Shown here: piece by piece, positions 1 through 7,902 of the stretch | Layout: each line of letters opens with the position of its first letter | Position numbering within the stretch: the first letter of the stretch is position 1 | DNA from: Allomesorhizobium camelthorni | GTDB lineage: Bacteria > Pseudomonadota > Alphaproteobacteria > Rhizobiales > Rhizobiaceae | Reading direction: 5' to 3' | Length of the DNA stretch: 61,605 nucleotides | Assembly (NCBI RefSeq): GCF_011045125.1 | Contig: NZ_JAAKZF010000035.1 | Coordinates: forward strand, 1 to 61,605 | The notes under the pieces: generated by a model | Database searches by the model: none | Seen by the model: only the letters and a program-made list of their open reading frames with translations | Told to the model about the DNA's origin: nothing | Translations under genes and position numbers: made by a program

Positions 1-174
1 CCTGTTTGCCGCGGGCCTTTTCCAAACGGTCAAGATTCCGCGTGAAATTTGTTTTTCGCCGTGCAAGAGTGGCTGCCGAGCGGGGGCGGAGGCCTGCGCC
101 ATATGCCGCGAAGCGCCCGGGGAACGAGCTTGACGCGGCATCCAACGAAAAACAACCTACAGGGTGTGGATCAC

Positions 175-1164
175 ATGAAGCGTATTGTTCTGGGCCTTCT
201 GGCTGCAACAGCAATGTCCTTCCCGGCATTCGCCGCGGACATCAAGCCCGCGATCATCTACGATCTCGGCGGCAAGTTCGACAAATCCTTCAACGAATCG
301 GCCTATAACGGCGCCGAGAAGTTCAAGACCGAAACCGGCATCGAATACCGCGACTTCGAAATCCAGAATGACGCCCAGCGCGAACAGGCGCTGCGCAAGT
401 TTGCCGAGGACGGCAACAACCCGATCGTCATGGCCGGCTTCTCCTGGGCCGCGGCGCTGGAAAAAGTCTCGGGCGATTTCCCGGATACCAAATTCGCCAT
501 CATCGACATGGTCGTCGACAAGCCGAACATCCGCTCGGTCGTCTACAAGGAGCAGGAAGGCTCCTATGTCGTCGGCGTCATGGCGGCAATGGCCTCCGAG
601 ACCAAGAAAGTCGGCTTCGTCGGCGGCATGGACATTCCGCTGATCCGCCGCTTCGGCTGCGGCTATGTCGGCGGCGCCAAGGCTGCCGGCGCGACCGACG
701 TCATCCAGAACATGACCGGCGACACGCCGGCCGCCTGGAACGACCCGACCAAGGGCGGCGAGATCGCCAAGTCGCAGATCGACCAGGGCGCTGACGTGGT
801 CTACGCAGCAGCCGGCGGAACCGGCGTCGGCGTGCTTCAGGCGGCGGCTGACGCGGGCAAGCTCGGCATCGGCGTCGACAGCAACCAGAACGGCCTGCAG
901 CCGGGCAAGATCCTGACCTCCATGGTCAAGCGGGTCGATGTCGCGGTCTACAACGCCTTCATGGACGCCAAGAACGACAGCTTCACCGCCGGCATCAACG
1001 ATCTCGGCCTCAAGGAAGGCGGCGTCGACTACGCCATGGACGAGAACAACAAGGACCTCGTGACCGAGGAGATGAAAGCGGCGGCCGAAAAGGCCAAGGC
1101 CGACATCATCGCCGGAACCGTCAAGGTCCACGACTATATGTCGGACAATTCCTGCCCGTATTGA
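175..1164 (+). CDS. BMP-family ABC transporter substrate-binding protein
   Basis: Periplasmic binding protein of the basic membrane protein (BMP/PnrA) family, which binds purine or other nucleosides for an ABC importer. The 329-residue product begins with a typical signal peptide (about residues 1-20, ending AFA before ADIK). The family motif around GGKFDKSFNESAYNGAE follows directly, then the two-lobed fold with GFVGGMDIPLIRRFGCGY near the middle. I chose the ATG at 175 rather than in-frame starts from 49 because only this start puts the signal peptide at the N-terminus. A strong terminator follows, so it is a separate unit from the ABC genes at 3.5-7.7 kb. It is nevertheless the natural partner of that importer. 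The exact ligand is not visible. Confidence 0.93.
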   Translation: MKRIVLGLLAATAMSFPAFAADIKPAIIYDLGGKFDKSFNESAYNGAEKFKTETGIEYRDFEIQNDAQREQALRKFAEDGNNPIVMAGFSWAAALEKVSGDFPDTKFAIIDMVVDKPNIRSVVYKEQEGSYVVGVMAAMASETKKVGFVGGMDIPLIRRFGCGYVGGAKAAGATDVIQNMTGDTPAAWNDPTKGGEIAKSQIDQGADVVYAAAGGTGVGVLQAAADAGKLGIGVDSNQNGLQPGKILTSMVKRVDVAVYNAFMDAKNDSFTAGINDLGLKEGGVDYAMDENNKDLVTEEMKAAAEKAKADIIAGTVKVHDYMSDNSCPY

Positions 1165-1183
1165 TCCCTGATCTTAGGAAATG

Positions 1184-1215
1184 AAAGCCGCCGGCCTCGC
1201 GCCGGCGGCTTTTTT
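1184..1215 (+). terminator. Rho-independent terminator after the BMP gene
   Basis: A 12-bp GC-rich stem (1184-1195 paired with 1201-1212, AAAGCCGCCGGC against its complement) with a 5-nt loop runs into six T residues. It starts 20 nt after the stop codon of the binding-protein gene. Confidence 0.9.
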
Positions 1216-1255
1216 GTGGGCGGCGCGATCGGGCGGCGTCATCCGGAAACATTGA

Positions 1256-1477
1256 TGCCGGAGAAATGCGGAGCCGGCGGCCGCCATCGCCATCGGCCTT
1301 GTCTGCCAGGCCGGCGGCATCGGCACGGTATTCGGCCCGCCGCTTGCCGGCCAGGTTATCGAGAGCTATGGCTGGCCGGGCTTCGGCTGGTTTTTGGCGC
1401 TGTCCTCGGCGGCCGGGATCGTGAGCCTCGTTCCGCTGCTGATCGGACGAACCAAGAGGCCGTTCGTCGTCCGGTGA
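1256..1477 (+). pseudogene. C-terminal remnant of an MFS transporter
   Basis: The frame 1256-1477 has no start codon and is closed upstream by a stop at 1253-1255. From about 1277 it reads as the last two membrane segments of a major facilitator protein: AAAIAIGLVCQAGGIGTVFG, then PPLAGQVIESYGWPGFGWF, then a hydrophobic stretch ending in LLIGRTKRPFVVR and a TGA. The motif GPPLAGQVIESYGW is typical of the region before the last helix of MFS proteins. Everything upstream of that helix pair is missing. It begins within about 40 bp of the BMP terminator, so it is probably the scar of a deletion or insertion. No product is expected. Confidence 0.7.
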
Positions 1478-1504
1478 TTCCGGCGCAAAGGCAGGAGAGC
1501 GACA

Positions 1505-1873
1505 ATGGCCAAGGTGACCGGCATAGGCGGCTTTTTCTTCCGGGCGCGCGATCCGAAGGCGCTCGCCGCCTGGTACGAGACGCATCTCGGCATAGACGAC
1601 ATCGCGAAAACCGTATGGCGGCAGCAGGAGGGGCCGACCGTGTTCACGCCGTTTGCGGAAAACACCGACTACTTCGGCAGAGCCGGGCAGCAATGGCTGA
1701 TCAATTTCCGCGTCGACGATCTCGATGCGATGATGGCCGATCTCAAGGCGGCGGGCATCGCGGTGGAGACCCGCGCGGAGTGGGATTCGGAAGCCGGGCG
1801 CTTCTGCCGCATCCATGACCCGGAAGGCAATCCTGTCGAATTGTGGGAGCCCTCGGCCGACAATCCCGGCTAG
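1505..1873 (+). CDS. VOC-family (glyoxalase/bleomycin-resistance-like) protein
   Basis: A 122-residue single-module VOC protein. It opens with the beta strand GIGGFFFRARDPKALAAWYE, usual for the family, and closes with the metal-site strand RFCRIHDPEGNPVELWEP, where the glutamate of PVELWEP is the usual metal ligand. Such proteins bind a divalent metal as dimers and act on small molecules or confer antibiotic binding; the substrate cannot be told. The start at 1505 has a good ribosome site (CAGGAGAG). It lies just after the MFS remnant on the same strand and is probably expressed alone. Confidence 0.88.
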   Translation: MAKVTGIGGFFFRARDPKALAAWYETHLGIDDIAKTVWRQQEGPTVFTPFAENTDYFGRAGQQWLINFRVDDLDAMMADLKAAGIAVETRAEWDSEAGRFCRIHDPEGNPVELWEPSADNPG

Positions 1874-2019
1874 GCGGCGCTTTGGTATTGCTGGCGAACG
1901 CCTAGCTGCGCGTTGTTGGCCCGCGCTTGTTTAAATCGTGCGCGGGCCGCGCTTGTGCTCGGCTTCAGGGTGTAGCAGGCGCCAGTTCTCCGAACTACCG
2001 TCCCCTGAATTTCCCAGGA

Positions 2020-2427
2020 TCAACGATCGTTGTCACTGAAACCTGACCTGCCGGGGACACCGTCGCCCCCACCATTCCCGCGGCCGTTATTACCTTGCGG
2101 ACCCTTGCCGTTACCGCCGCCATCGCCATCGCCATCGCCGCCGCCATCGCCATCGCCATCGCCGTCGCCATCGCCATCGCCGTCGCCATCGCCATCGCCG
2201 TCGCCGTCGCCATCGCCATCGCCATCGCCGTCGCCATCGCCGTCGCCGTCGCCATCGCCATCGCCGTCGCCATCGCCATCGCCGTCACCATCGCCGTCAC
2301 CATCACCATCACCGTCGCCAGTGCCGTCGGAACTGGCTTGGGCAACATCGATAGCGAAGGGTGCTGCGAATGAAGCCAGCAGCGCTACTGCAGTCGAAAG
2401 GGTAAGGATACGTATCAACTTACTCAT
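2020..2427 (-). CDS. Secreted Asp-Gly repeat protein
   Basis: A 135-residue predicted secreted protein. The start at 2427 follows a strong GGAGG site (read on the minus strand). Residues 1-31 form a signal peptide ending around VAQAS. The middle, about residues 34-100, is an almost pure Asp-Gly dipeptide array, followed by a Gly/Asn/Lys-rich tail ([19 protein letters not shown]). The array is very acidic and probably disordered. Calcium or other cation binding outside the membrane is conceivable, but no RTX nonapeptide is present. The function is unknown. The opposite strand also stays open because of the repeat, but those frames (Ser-Pro or Ala-Ile runs) lack start signals. Confidence 0.7.
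   Translation of the reverse strand: MSKLIRILTLSTAVALLASFAAPFAIDVAQASSDGTGDGDGDGDGDGDGDGDGDGDGDGDGDGDGDGDGDGDGDGDGDGDGDGDGDGDGDGDGDGGGDGDGDGGGNGKGPQGNNGRGNGGGDGVPGRSGFSDNDR
2115..2330. repeat. Hexanucleotide/18-bp tandem repeat coding for (Asp-Gly)n
   Basis: About 36 copies of the hexamer GCCATC or GCCGTC (plus strand) lie in tandem. The two variants often alternate as GCCGTC-GCCATC-GCCATC, giving an 18-bp higher-order period. The array becomes impure at its right end (ACCATC, GCCAGT). Because the unit is six bases, copy-number change would keep the reading frame of the minus-strand gene. Confidence 0.9.
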
Positions 2428-2607
2428 GGTTTCCTCCCGCGTTACCTGGACGAACCTGTCGCGGGCAAGCAAACGCTGCGCCTTCTCCGAATGGCCTCGC
2501 CGCATAATCCTTTTTGGTATTGCAACCCACAGGCCCTCGAGCCGCTGCTTTGATTAGCGCGGTGCGGTGTTGAGGGGCTTTTGGGAGCAAGCCGATCTGG
2601 AGGCCAT

Positions 2608-3036
2608 TCAAGGCCCGGCTCGTTCGGCGGATTCGGGAGTCCCAGAAGCGCTGGACGCTCCAGCAACATAGCCGAGCGCGAAGGCCGCGATCAGGCATGC
2701 GGCCATGAGTGCTGCGCGCCAGCCCGGGATGGAATGCAGGCCGACGCGGCGGATGGCAGCTTGGCCGGCGATTTGCTGCGCCGCCGTCAAGGCCACGGCG
2801 GGCGCCACGCCGTGCATTTGCGGCATTTCGGCGATACGCTCCGAGATCGCGCGCCATCTGCTGTCCGGCGCTGGGCCGGCATCCAGCACATGCATCCGTT
2901 CGGCCAGTCGCAACACGGCTTCGCGAAATACGCCGTCGCGCTCAAGATCGCGTTCGGCGCGCTCGCGCTCCTCGTCATCCATCAAGCCGAGCACGTAATG
3001 GCCGGCCCGCGCCAGGCGATCGCCTTCGTCGATCAT
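2608..3036 (-). CDS. Anti-sigma-factor-like membrane protein
   Basis: A 142-residue protein. Its N-terminal part (AGHYVLGLMDDEERERAERD, about residues 11-30) matches the start of RskA/ChrR-type anti-sigma factors, followed by a helix-rich cytoplasmic region. One transmembrane segment (about 108-127) leads to a short Ser/Ala-rich tail. Family members hold an ECF sigma factor at the membrane or in the cytoplasm until a signal arrives. No zinc-binding HxxxCxxC motif is visible. No ECF sigma gene lies beside it in this window, which is unusual, and the extracytoplasmic part is very short. It lies upstream of the Asp-Gly repeat gene on the same strand (about 180 nt apart), so the two could be co-transcribed. 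Confidence 0.6.
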   Translation of the reverse strand: MIDEGDRLARAGHYVLGLMDDEERERAERDLERDGVFREAVLRLAERMHVLDAGPAPDSRWRAISERIAEMPQMHGVAPAVALTAAQQIAGQAAIRRVGLHSIPGWRAALMAACLIAAFALGYVAGASSASGTPESAERAGP

Positions 3037-3119
3037 GGCTGCCCTCCGCCGGCGATCATGCGGCTCGCGAGCCCGCCCGTAAAGGGGGCTTTCCTTCGGG
3101 CAAGAATCGGGTTCGATCT

Positions 3120-3329
3120 TTACCAGTGCGGCGGCCTGGTCGCCGGCGCCTCGGGCGCGGCCTGCTCCTCAAGCGCCAGAAAGCGCGTCGCCAGCGCTTC
3201 CAGCGTCTTCTGCAGGCGCTCGATCTCCTTCCACTGATCGACGATCTGGGCCGAAAGCTCGTCTATCGTCTTTTCCTGTTCAGCGGCGCGGATTTCAAGC
3301 GTCGTCAGCCGGTCACCGGGCGTCGTCAT
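3120..3329 (-). CDS. slyX: SlyX-family protein
   Basis: A 69-residue protein almost entirely coiled coil. It has the SlyX pattern: RLTTLEIRAAEQEKTIDELS, then a second helix KEIERLQKTLEALATRF, and a Pro-rich tail ending PPHW, which is the characteristic C-terminus. The role of SlyX is not established; the name comes from the slyD locus. The start at 3329 has an AGGTG ribosome site. The gene stands upstream of the anti-sigma-like gene on the same strand, with an 80-nt gap, and diverges from the ABC operon at 3536. Confidence 0.85.
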   Translation of the reverse strand: MTTPGDRLTTLEIRAAEQEKTIDELSAQIVDQWKEIERLQKTLEALATRFLALEEQAAPEAPATRPPHW

Positions 3330-3535
3330 CGGAACACCTCATTCTGCTAAAGCGTCGCGGCGAAGCGCGCAAATCGCTGGATAGCTGATTGATATAGCGT
3401 TCCGCCGGCCTTGGGAAATTGACAAGCGCACCGGGATTTGTCGAGAGTGGTCCAATCCGCGTGGCGATTGGCACAGCAAATCCGGCATGCTAGTTTTTGA
3501 CCAAGCGATAAAAACAACAAGAGGTGGGACGTCGC

Positions 3536-5068
3536 ATGGCGGAGGCCGCAATCGAGCTTGTCGGCATCAATAAGAGCTTCGGCGCGGTCCGGGCCAACCG
3601 GGACATCAATCTCGAAATCCAGCGCGGCACCATTCACGGCATCGTCGGCGAGAACGGCGCCGGCAAGTCGACGCTGATGTCGATCCTCTACGGCTTCTAC
3701 CAGGCCGACAGCGGCGAGATTCGCGTCGGCGGCAAGCCGGCGGTGATCAAGACGCCGAACGACGCGATTGCCGCCGGCATAGGCATGGTCCACCAGCATT
3801 TCATGCTGGTCGAGAATTTTTCGGTCATCGAAAACATCATTCTGGGGGCCGAGGGCGAAGCGCTGCTGAAAACCAGCATTTCCAAGGCGCGATCCGAACT
3901 GGTGCGACTGGAAAAGGAATACGGCCTCGAGGTCGATCCGGATGCGCTGATCGAGGAATTGCCGGTTGGCCTGCAGCAGCGCGTCGAAATCCTCAAGGCT
4001 CTCTACCGCAGCGCCGATATTCTCATCCTCGACGAGCCGACCGGCGTCTTGACTCCGCCGGAGGCCGATCACCTGTTCCGCATCCTTCAGAAGCTGAAGG
4101 ACGAGGGCAAGACGATCGTGCTCATCACCCATAAGCTGCGCGAGATCATGGCGATCACCGACAACGTTTCGGTCATGCGGCAGGGCGCGATGGTCGCGAC
4201 CCGCCAGACCGCGAGGACGACCGTCGAGGAACTCGCCGAACTGATGGTCGGGCGGCGCGTTCTGCTCAGGGTCGACAAGGGCGAGGCGAAGCCGGGCGCA
4301 GTCAAGCTTCAGGTGAAGAACCTGACGGTCAAGGATTCGCGCGGCGTCACCATGGTCGACGACGTCTCGTTCGACGTGCGCGGCGGCGAGATCGTCGGCA
4401 TTGCCGGCGTCGCCGGCAATGGCCAGTCGGAGCTCATCGAGGCGATTTCAGGCATTCGCCGAGCCGTTTCGGGCCGCGTCGAACTGGACGGCAAGCCGAT
4501 CGACGTGACCGGCTTTGCCGATCCCGGCGAATTGCGCGACCGCGGCCTTGCCCACGTGCCGGAGGACCGCCACCATGTCGGACTGGTGCTGGCCTTCGAG
4601 GAGAACGAGAATTCGATCCTCGGTTATCACGACAAGCCGCAATATCTGAACGGCCCGTTCCTGAACATCGAGGCGATCCAGAAGGACGCCGAGGAGAAGA
4701 TCGCGAAATACGACATCCGGCCCGGCAATCCGCGGCTGAAGACCGCCAATTTCTCCGGCGGCAACCAGCAGAAGATCGTGCTGGCGCGGGAAATGGAACA
4801 AGACCCCGGCGTGCTGATCGTCGGCCAGCCGACGCGCGGCGTCGACGTCGGCGCCATCGAATTCATCCACAAGCGCCTCATCGCCATGCGCGACCACGGC
4901 AAGGCAGTGCTGTTGATCTCGGTCGAACTCGACGAGATACGCTCGCTGTCGGACCGCATCCTGGTGATGTTTGCCGGCCGGGTCGTCGGCGAGCGCGGCG
5001 CGGACGCGACGGAAGGCGAGCTTGGCCTGCTGATGGCCGGCGTTGAGCGCCAGGAGGCCGCGGAATGA
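3536..5068 (+). CDS. Nucleoside-type ABC transporter, double ATPase subunit
   Basis: A 510-residue fused ATPase of the sugar/nucleoside class (NupA/YufO-like), powering uptake with the two permeases downstream. The first half has Walker A GENGAGKST, signature-equivalent LPVGLQQRVEILKAL and Walker B LILDEPTGVLTPPE. The second half has a degenerate Walker A (GVAGNGQSEL), signature NFSGGNQQKIVLARE and GQPTRGVDVGA. This asymmetry is usual for the class. I preferred the ATG at 3536 to the in-frame GTG at 3524, because the GAGGTGG containing that GTG is the likely ribosome site. The stop overlaps the next start (ATGA at 5065). Confidence 0.95.
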   Translation: MAEAAIELVGINKSFGAVRANRDINLEIQRGTIHGIVGENGAGKSTLMSILYGFYQADSGEIRVGGKPAVIKTPNDAIAAGIGMVHQHFMLVENFSVIENIILGAEGEALLKTSISKARSELVRLEKEYGLEVDPDALIEELPVGLQQRVEILKALYRSADILILDEPTGVLTPPEADHLFRILQKLKDEGKTIVLITHKLREIMAITDNVSVMRQGAMVATRQTARTTVEELAELMVGRRVLLRVDKGEAKPGAVKLQVKNLTVKDSRGVTMVDDVSFDVRGGEIVGIAGVAGNGQSELIEAISGIRRAVSGRVELDGKPIDVTGFADPGELRDRGLAHVPEDRHHVGLVLAFEENENSILGYHDKPQYLNGPFLNIEAIQKDAEEKIAKYDIRPGNPRLKTANFSGGNQQKIVLAREMEQDPGVLIVGQPTRGVDVGAIEFIHKRLIAMRDHGKAVLLISVELDEIRSLSDRILVMFAGRVVGERGADATEGELGLLMAGVERQEAAE

Positions 5069-5616
5069 CGACGCCGGCGCTTCTCGTCATCGACGTGCAG
5101 AACGCGATCGACGACCCGAAATGGGGCCGGCGAGGCCAGCCCGAAATGGAGGAGACTATCGGCGAGTTGCTGGCGGCATGGCGCGAGCGGCGCTTGCCGA
5201 TCGTCCATATCCGTCACGATTCAACCGACGCCGCCTCGCCCTACCGGCCGGGCACGCGCGGCAACGAGTTCAAGCCGGAGGTCGCGCCTCAGCCGGGCGA
5301 GCCGGTCGTCGACAAGCGCACCAACAGCGCCTTCATCGGCACCGACCTGATGGAGCTGCTCGACGAGTTGCAGGTCAGTCAATTGGTCCTCACCGGCGTG
5401 CTCCTCGAAAATTCGGTCGAGGCGACCGCCCGCATGGCCGGCAATCTTGGCTTCGAGGTGGTCATCCCTGAAGACGCGGTGGCGAGCATTGACCGCACCG
5501 ACCGGCGCGGCAGGCATTGGCCGGCCGAGGATGTGCACGCGCTGACGCTGGCCATCCTCGATAAGGAGTACGCAAAAATTTCCGACGCAAGAACGGTCAT
5601 CGAGGCCCTGCCATGA
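5065..5616 (+). CDS. Isochorismatase/cysteine-hydrolase-fold protein with Ser at the catalytic Cys position
   Basis: A 183-residue isochorismatase-fold protein embedded in the transporter operon, overlapping the genes on both sides by ATGA. The family triad is usually Asp, Lys, Cys. Here Asp10 (LLVIDVQNAI) and Lys84 (VVDKRTNSAF) are present, but the nucleophile position in the GVLLENSVEATARMAGNLGF stretch is Ser117 (codon TCG at 5413-5415). The cysteine-dependent amidohydrolases (nicotinamidase, carbamoylsarcosine or ureidoacrylate type) would lose activity with this change; true isochorismatases also lack the Cys. The operon position suggests a link with nucleoside or base metabolism, but the activity is unknown. 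Confidence 0.85.
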   Translation: MTTPALLVIDVQNAIDDPKWGRRGQPEMEETIGELLAAWRERRLPIVHIRHDSTDAASPYRPGTRGNEFKPEVAPQPGEPVVDKRTNSAFIGTDLMELLDELQVSQLVLTGVLLENSVEATARMAGNLGFEVVIPEDAVASIDRTDRRGRHWPAEDVHALTLAILDKEYAKISDARTVIEALP

Positions 5617-6752
5617 GCGTGCCTTACGCAAAACTCCCGGGCTGGGCCGATTACGGGCTGATCCCGGTCATCAATCTGCTGGTCGCCTTCCTCGTCGCCG
5701 GCATCGTCGTGTTGCTCGTCGGCGAAAATCCGCTGAGCGCCGCCGTCATCCTGATCGACGGCGCATTCGGCAGCGGCCAGAACATCGCCTACACGCTCTA
5801 CTACGCCACCAATTTCATCTTCACCGGCCTGGCCGTCGCCGTGGCATTCCACGCCGGCCTGTTCAACATTGGCGGCGAGGGACAGGCCTATATTGCCGGC
5901 CTCGGCGTAGCGCTGGTCTGCCTCACCTTCGATGCGGTCCTGCCCTGGTGGCTGACATTTCCGCTGGCCATCATTGCTGCTGCGGCGGTCGGCGCGCTGT
6001 GGGCGCTCATCCCGGCCTATCTGCAGGCCAAGCGCGGCTCCCACATCGTCATCACCACCATCATGTTCAATTTCATCGCAGCCAGCGCGATGGTTTACCT
6101 GCTGGTCGACGTGTTGAAGCCCGCTGGATCGATGGCGCCGCAGACGCGCGACTTCTTCGACGGCGCGCAACTGCCGAAAATGGGCTGGCTGCTTGAATCA
6201 CTCGGCCTGGCCGTGCGTTCCGCGCCGCTTAATATCTCCTTCCTGCTGGCGCTGCTGATGGCGTTCGCCGTCTGGGTGCTGATCTGGCGCACCAAGCTCG
6301 GCTACGAGATGCGCACTTTCGGCTTCAGCCCCAAGGCGGCGCGCTATGCCGGCATTTCGGAGAGCCGCATCATCATAATCGCCATGATGATCTCCGGCGG
6401 CCTGGCCGGCATGATGGCGCTCAACCCGATCATGGGCGACCAGCATCGCGTCGCGCTGGATTTCGTCGCGGGCGCCGGCTTCGTCGGCATTGCTGTGGCG
6501 CTGATGGGGCGCTCCCACCCGGCCGGCATCGTGCCGGCGGCGATACTGTTCGGCGTGCTCTATCAGGGTGGCGCCGAACTCGCCTTCGAGATGCCCAACA
6601 TCTCGCGCGACATGATCGTCATCATCCAGGGTCTCGTCATCCTGTTTGCCGGCGCGTTGGAGCACATGTTCCGCGCGCCCATCCAGGCGGTATTCGCCTC
6701 GTTCAGCCCGCGATCGGTCGGGGTCGCGGCACCGAAGGGGGAGGGCGCCTGA
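5613..6752 (+). CDS. Nucleoside-type ABC transporter permease 1
   Basis: A 379-residue inner-membrane permease of the BPD_transp_2 class (NupB/YufP-like), with about ten hydrophobic segments. Family stretches seen are FHAGLFNIGGEGQAYIAG near residue 90, a conserved site in this transporter class, and YEMRTFGFSPKAARYAGI, the coupling region facing the ATPase. It forms a heterodimer with the following permease. The start overlaps the stop of the cysteine-hydrolase-like gene (ATGA), and the next permease begins 1 nt after this stop, so the four genes form one tight operon. Confidence 0.93.
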   Translation: MSVPYAKLPGWADYGLIPVINLLVAFLVAGIVVLLVGENPLSAAVILIDGAFGSGQNIAYTLYYATNFIFTGLAVAVAFHAGLFNIGGEGQAYIAGLGVALVCLTFDAVLPWWLTFPLAIIAAAAVGALWALIPAYLQAKRGSHIVITTIMFNFIAASAMVYLLVDVLKPAGSMAPQTRDFFDGAQLPKMGWLLESLGLAVRSAPLNISFLLALLMAFAVWVLIWRTKLGYEMRTFGFSPKAARYAGISESRIIIIAMMISGGLAGMMALNPIMGDQHRVALDFVAGAGFVGIAVALMGRSHPAGIVPAAILFGVLYQGGAELAFEMPNISRDMIVIIQGLVILFAGALEHMFRAPIQAVFASFSPRSVGVAAPKGEGA

Positions 6753-6753
6753 G

Positions 6754-7725
6754 ATGGCATTCGTCGACGTGATGCTGCAGATTTTCGACGCGACCATTCG
6801 CGTCTCCGTGCCGCTGCTGCTCGCCTGCCTGGCCGGGCTCTATTCGGAGCGGGCCGGCGTCTTCGACATCGGGCTCGAGGGCAAGATGCTGGCCGGCGCC
6901 TTTGCCAGCGCCTCGGCGGCCGCGGTTACAGGCTCGGCCTGGCTCGGCCTGGGAGCCGCCGTTGTCACCGCCGTGTTCTTCGCGCTGGTGCACGGCTTCG
7001 CTTCGATCACCCATCGCGGCAACCAAATCGTCTCCGGCGTCGCCATCAATTTCATCGCCGCCGGATCGACCATCATCCTCGGCCAGGCATGGTTCCGGCA
7101 GGGCGGGCGCACGCCGTCGCTTTCCGGGGACGCGCGCTTCGGGGCGATCACGCTGCCGGGGGCCGACGCGGTGCGCGGCGTGCCGGTGCTCGGGCCGGTC
7201 TATTCCGAGCTGATCTCGGGCCATTCGCTGCTGGTCTATGTCGCCTTCCTGATGGTGCCGTTCACCTGGTGGGTGCTGTTCCGCACCCGCTTCGGCCTTA
7301 GGCTGCGCGCTGTCGGCGAAAACCCGGCGGCGGTCGATACGGCTGGCATTTCGGTGACCTGGCTGCGCTACCGAGCGGTCATCTTCACAGGCGTTCTTAC
7401 GGGCATGGCCGGCGCGTACCTGTCGATCGCTCAGAATGCCGGCTTCGTGAAAGACATGACCGCCGGCAAGGGTTTCATTGCGCTGGCAGCGCTCATCTTC
7501 GCCAAATGGAAGCCTGTGCCGGCGATGTTCGCCTGCCTGTTGTTCGGCTTTCTCGAAGCGGCCTCGATCCGCTTTCAAGGCCTGCCCTGGCCGGTGATCG
7601 GCAAGGTGCCGGTGCAGCTTATCAACGCGCTGCCTTTCATCCTGACAGTCATTCTGCTCGCCGGCTTCATCGGCAAGGCGATTCCGCCGCGCGCCGGCGG
7701 CGTGCCTTATGTGAAGGAGCGATAA
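6754..7725 (+). CDS. Nucleoside-type ABC transporter permease 2
   Basis: A 323-residue inner-membrane permease (NupC/YufQ-like), the partner of permease 1. It shows the diagnostic SERAGVFDIGLEGKMLAGAF stretch near residue 30 and the coupling region GLRLRAVGENPAAVDTAGIS. An in-frame opening starts at 6646 inside the previous gene, but the ATG at 6754 immediately after the upstream stop gives the normal N-terminus. It is the last gene before a REP-like element at 7.75 kb, which may attenuate transcription into cdd. Confidence 0.93.
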   Translation: MAFVDVMLQIFDATIRVSVPLLLACLAGLYSERAGVFDIGLEGKMLAGAFASASAAAVTGSAWLGLGAAVVTAVFFALVHGFASITHRGNQIVSGVAINFIAAGSTIILGQAWFRQGGRTPSLSGDARFGAITLPGADAVRGVPVLGPVYSELISGHSLLVYVAFLMVPFTWWVLFRTRFGLRLRAVGENPAAVDTAGISVTWLRYRAVIFTGVLTGMAGAYLSIAQNAGFVKDMTAGKGFIALAALIFAKWKPVPAMFACLLFGFLEAASIRFQGLPWPVIGKVPVQLINALPFILTVILLAGFIGKAIPPRAGGVPYVKER

Positions 7726-7749
7726 TGTCGCTTCATCGCTCGCTCTTCG

Positions 7750-7867
7750 CCCCCTCCACCATGCTTCGCATGGTCCCCCTCCCCCGCTTCGCAGGGGAGG
7801 AACCGGCGTCGCCGCTGATCCTCCCCCGTTTACGGGGGAGGGGGACCGCCGAAGGCGGTGGAGGGGG
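7750..7867. repeat. Palindromic intergenic repeat doublet
   Basis: Two related GC-rich hairpin units in inverted orientation, 7750-7801 and 7819-7867, separated by 17 nt. Both contain CCCCCTCCACC, then a small hairpin, then TCCCCCTCCCCCG, then a second small hairpin. The small hairpin stems differ in bases but keep pairing (for example CATGCTTCGCATG against CGCCTTCGGCG). The element lies between permease 2 and cdd. Confidence 0.85.
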
Positions 7868-7902
7868 CATCTTGTGGAATGACTTACCGAGCGTTACTTG
7901 CC

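Noticed and set aside
2115-2330. Possible CRISPR array
   Set aside because: Short contiguous hexamers without spacers; it is a coding tandem repeat.
2030-2557. Plus-strand Ser-Pro and Ala-Ile repeat frames across the Asp-Gly array
   Set aside because: All frames stay open because of the hexamer repeat; only the minus-strand frame has a signal peptide and a GGAGG site.
3332-3356. EcfG-type promoter upstream of the ABC operon (GGAAC near 3332)
   Set aside because: The spacing and downstream box (CGTC) fit poorly, and it is 180 nt from the ATPase start.
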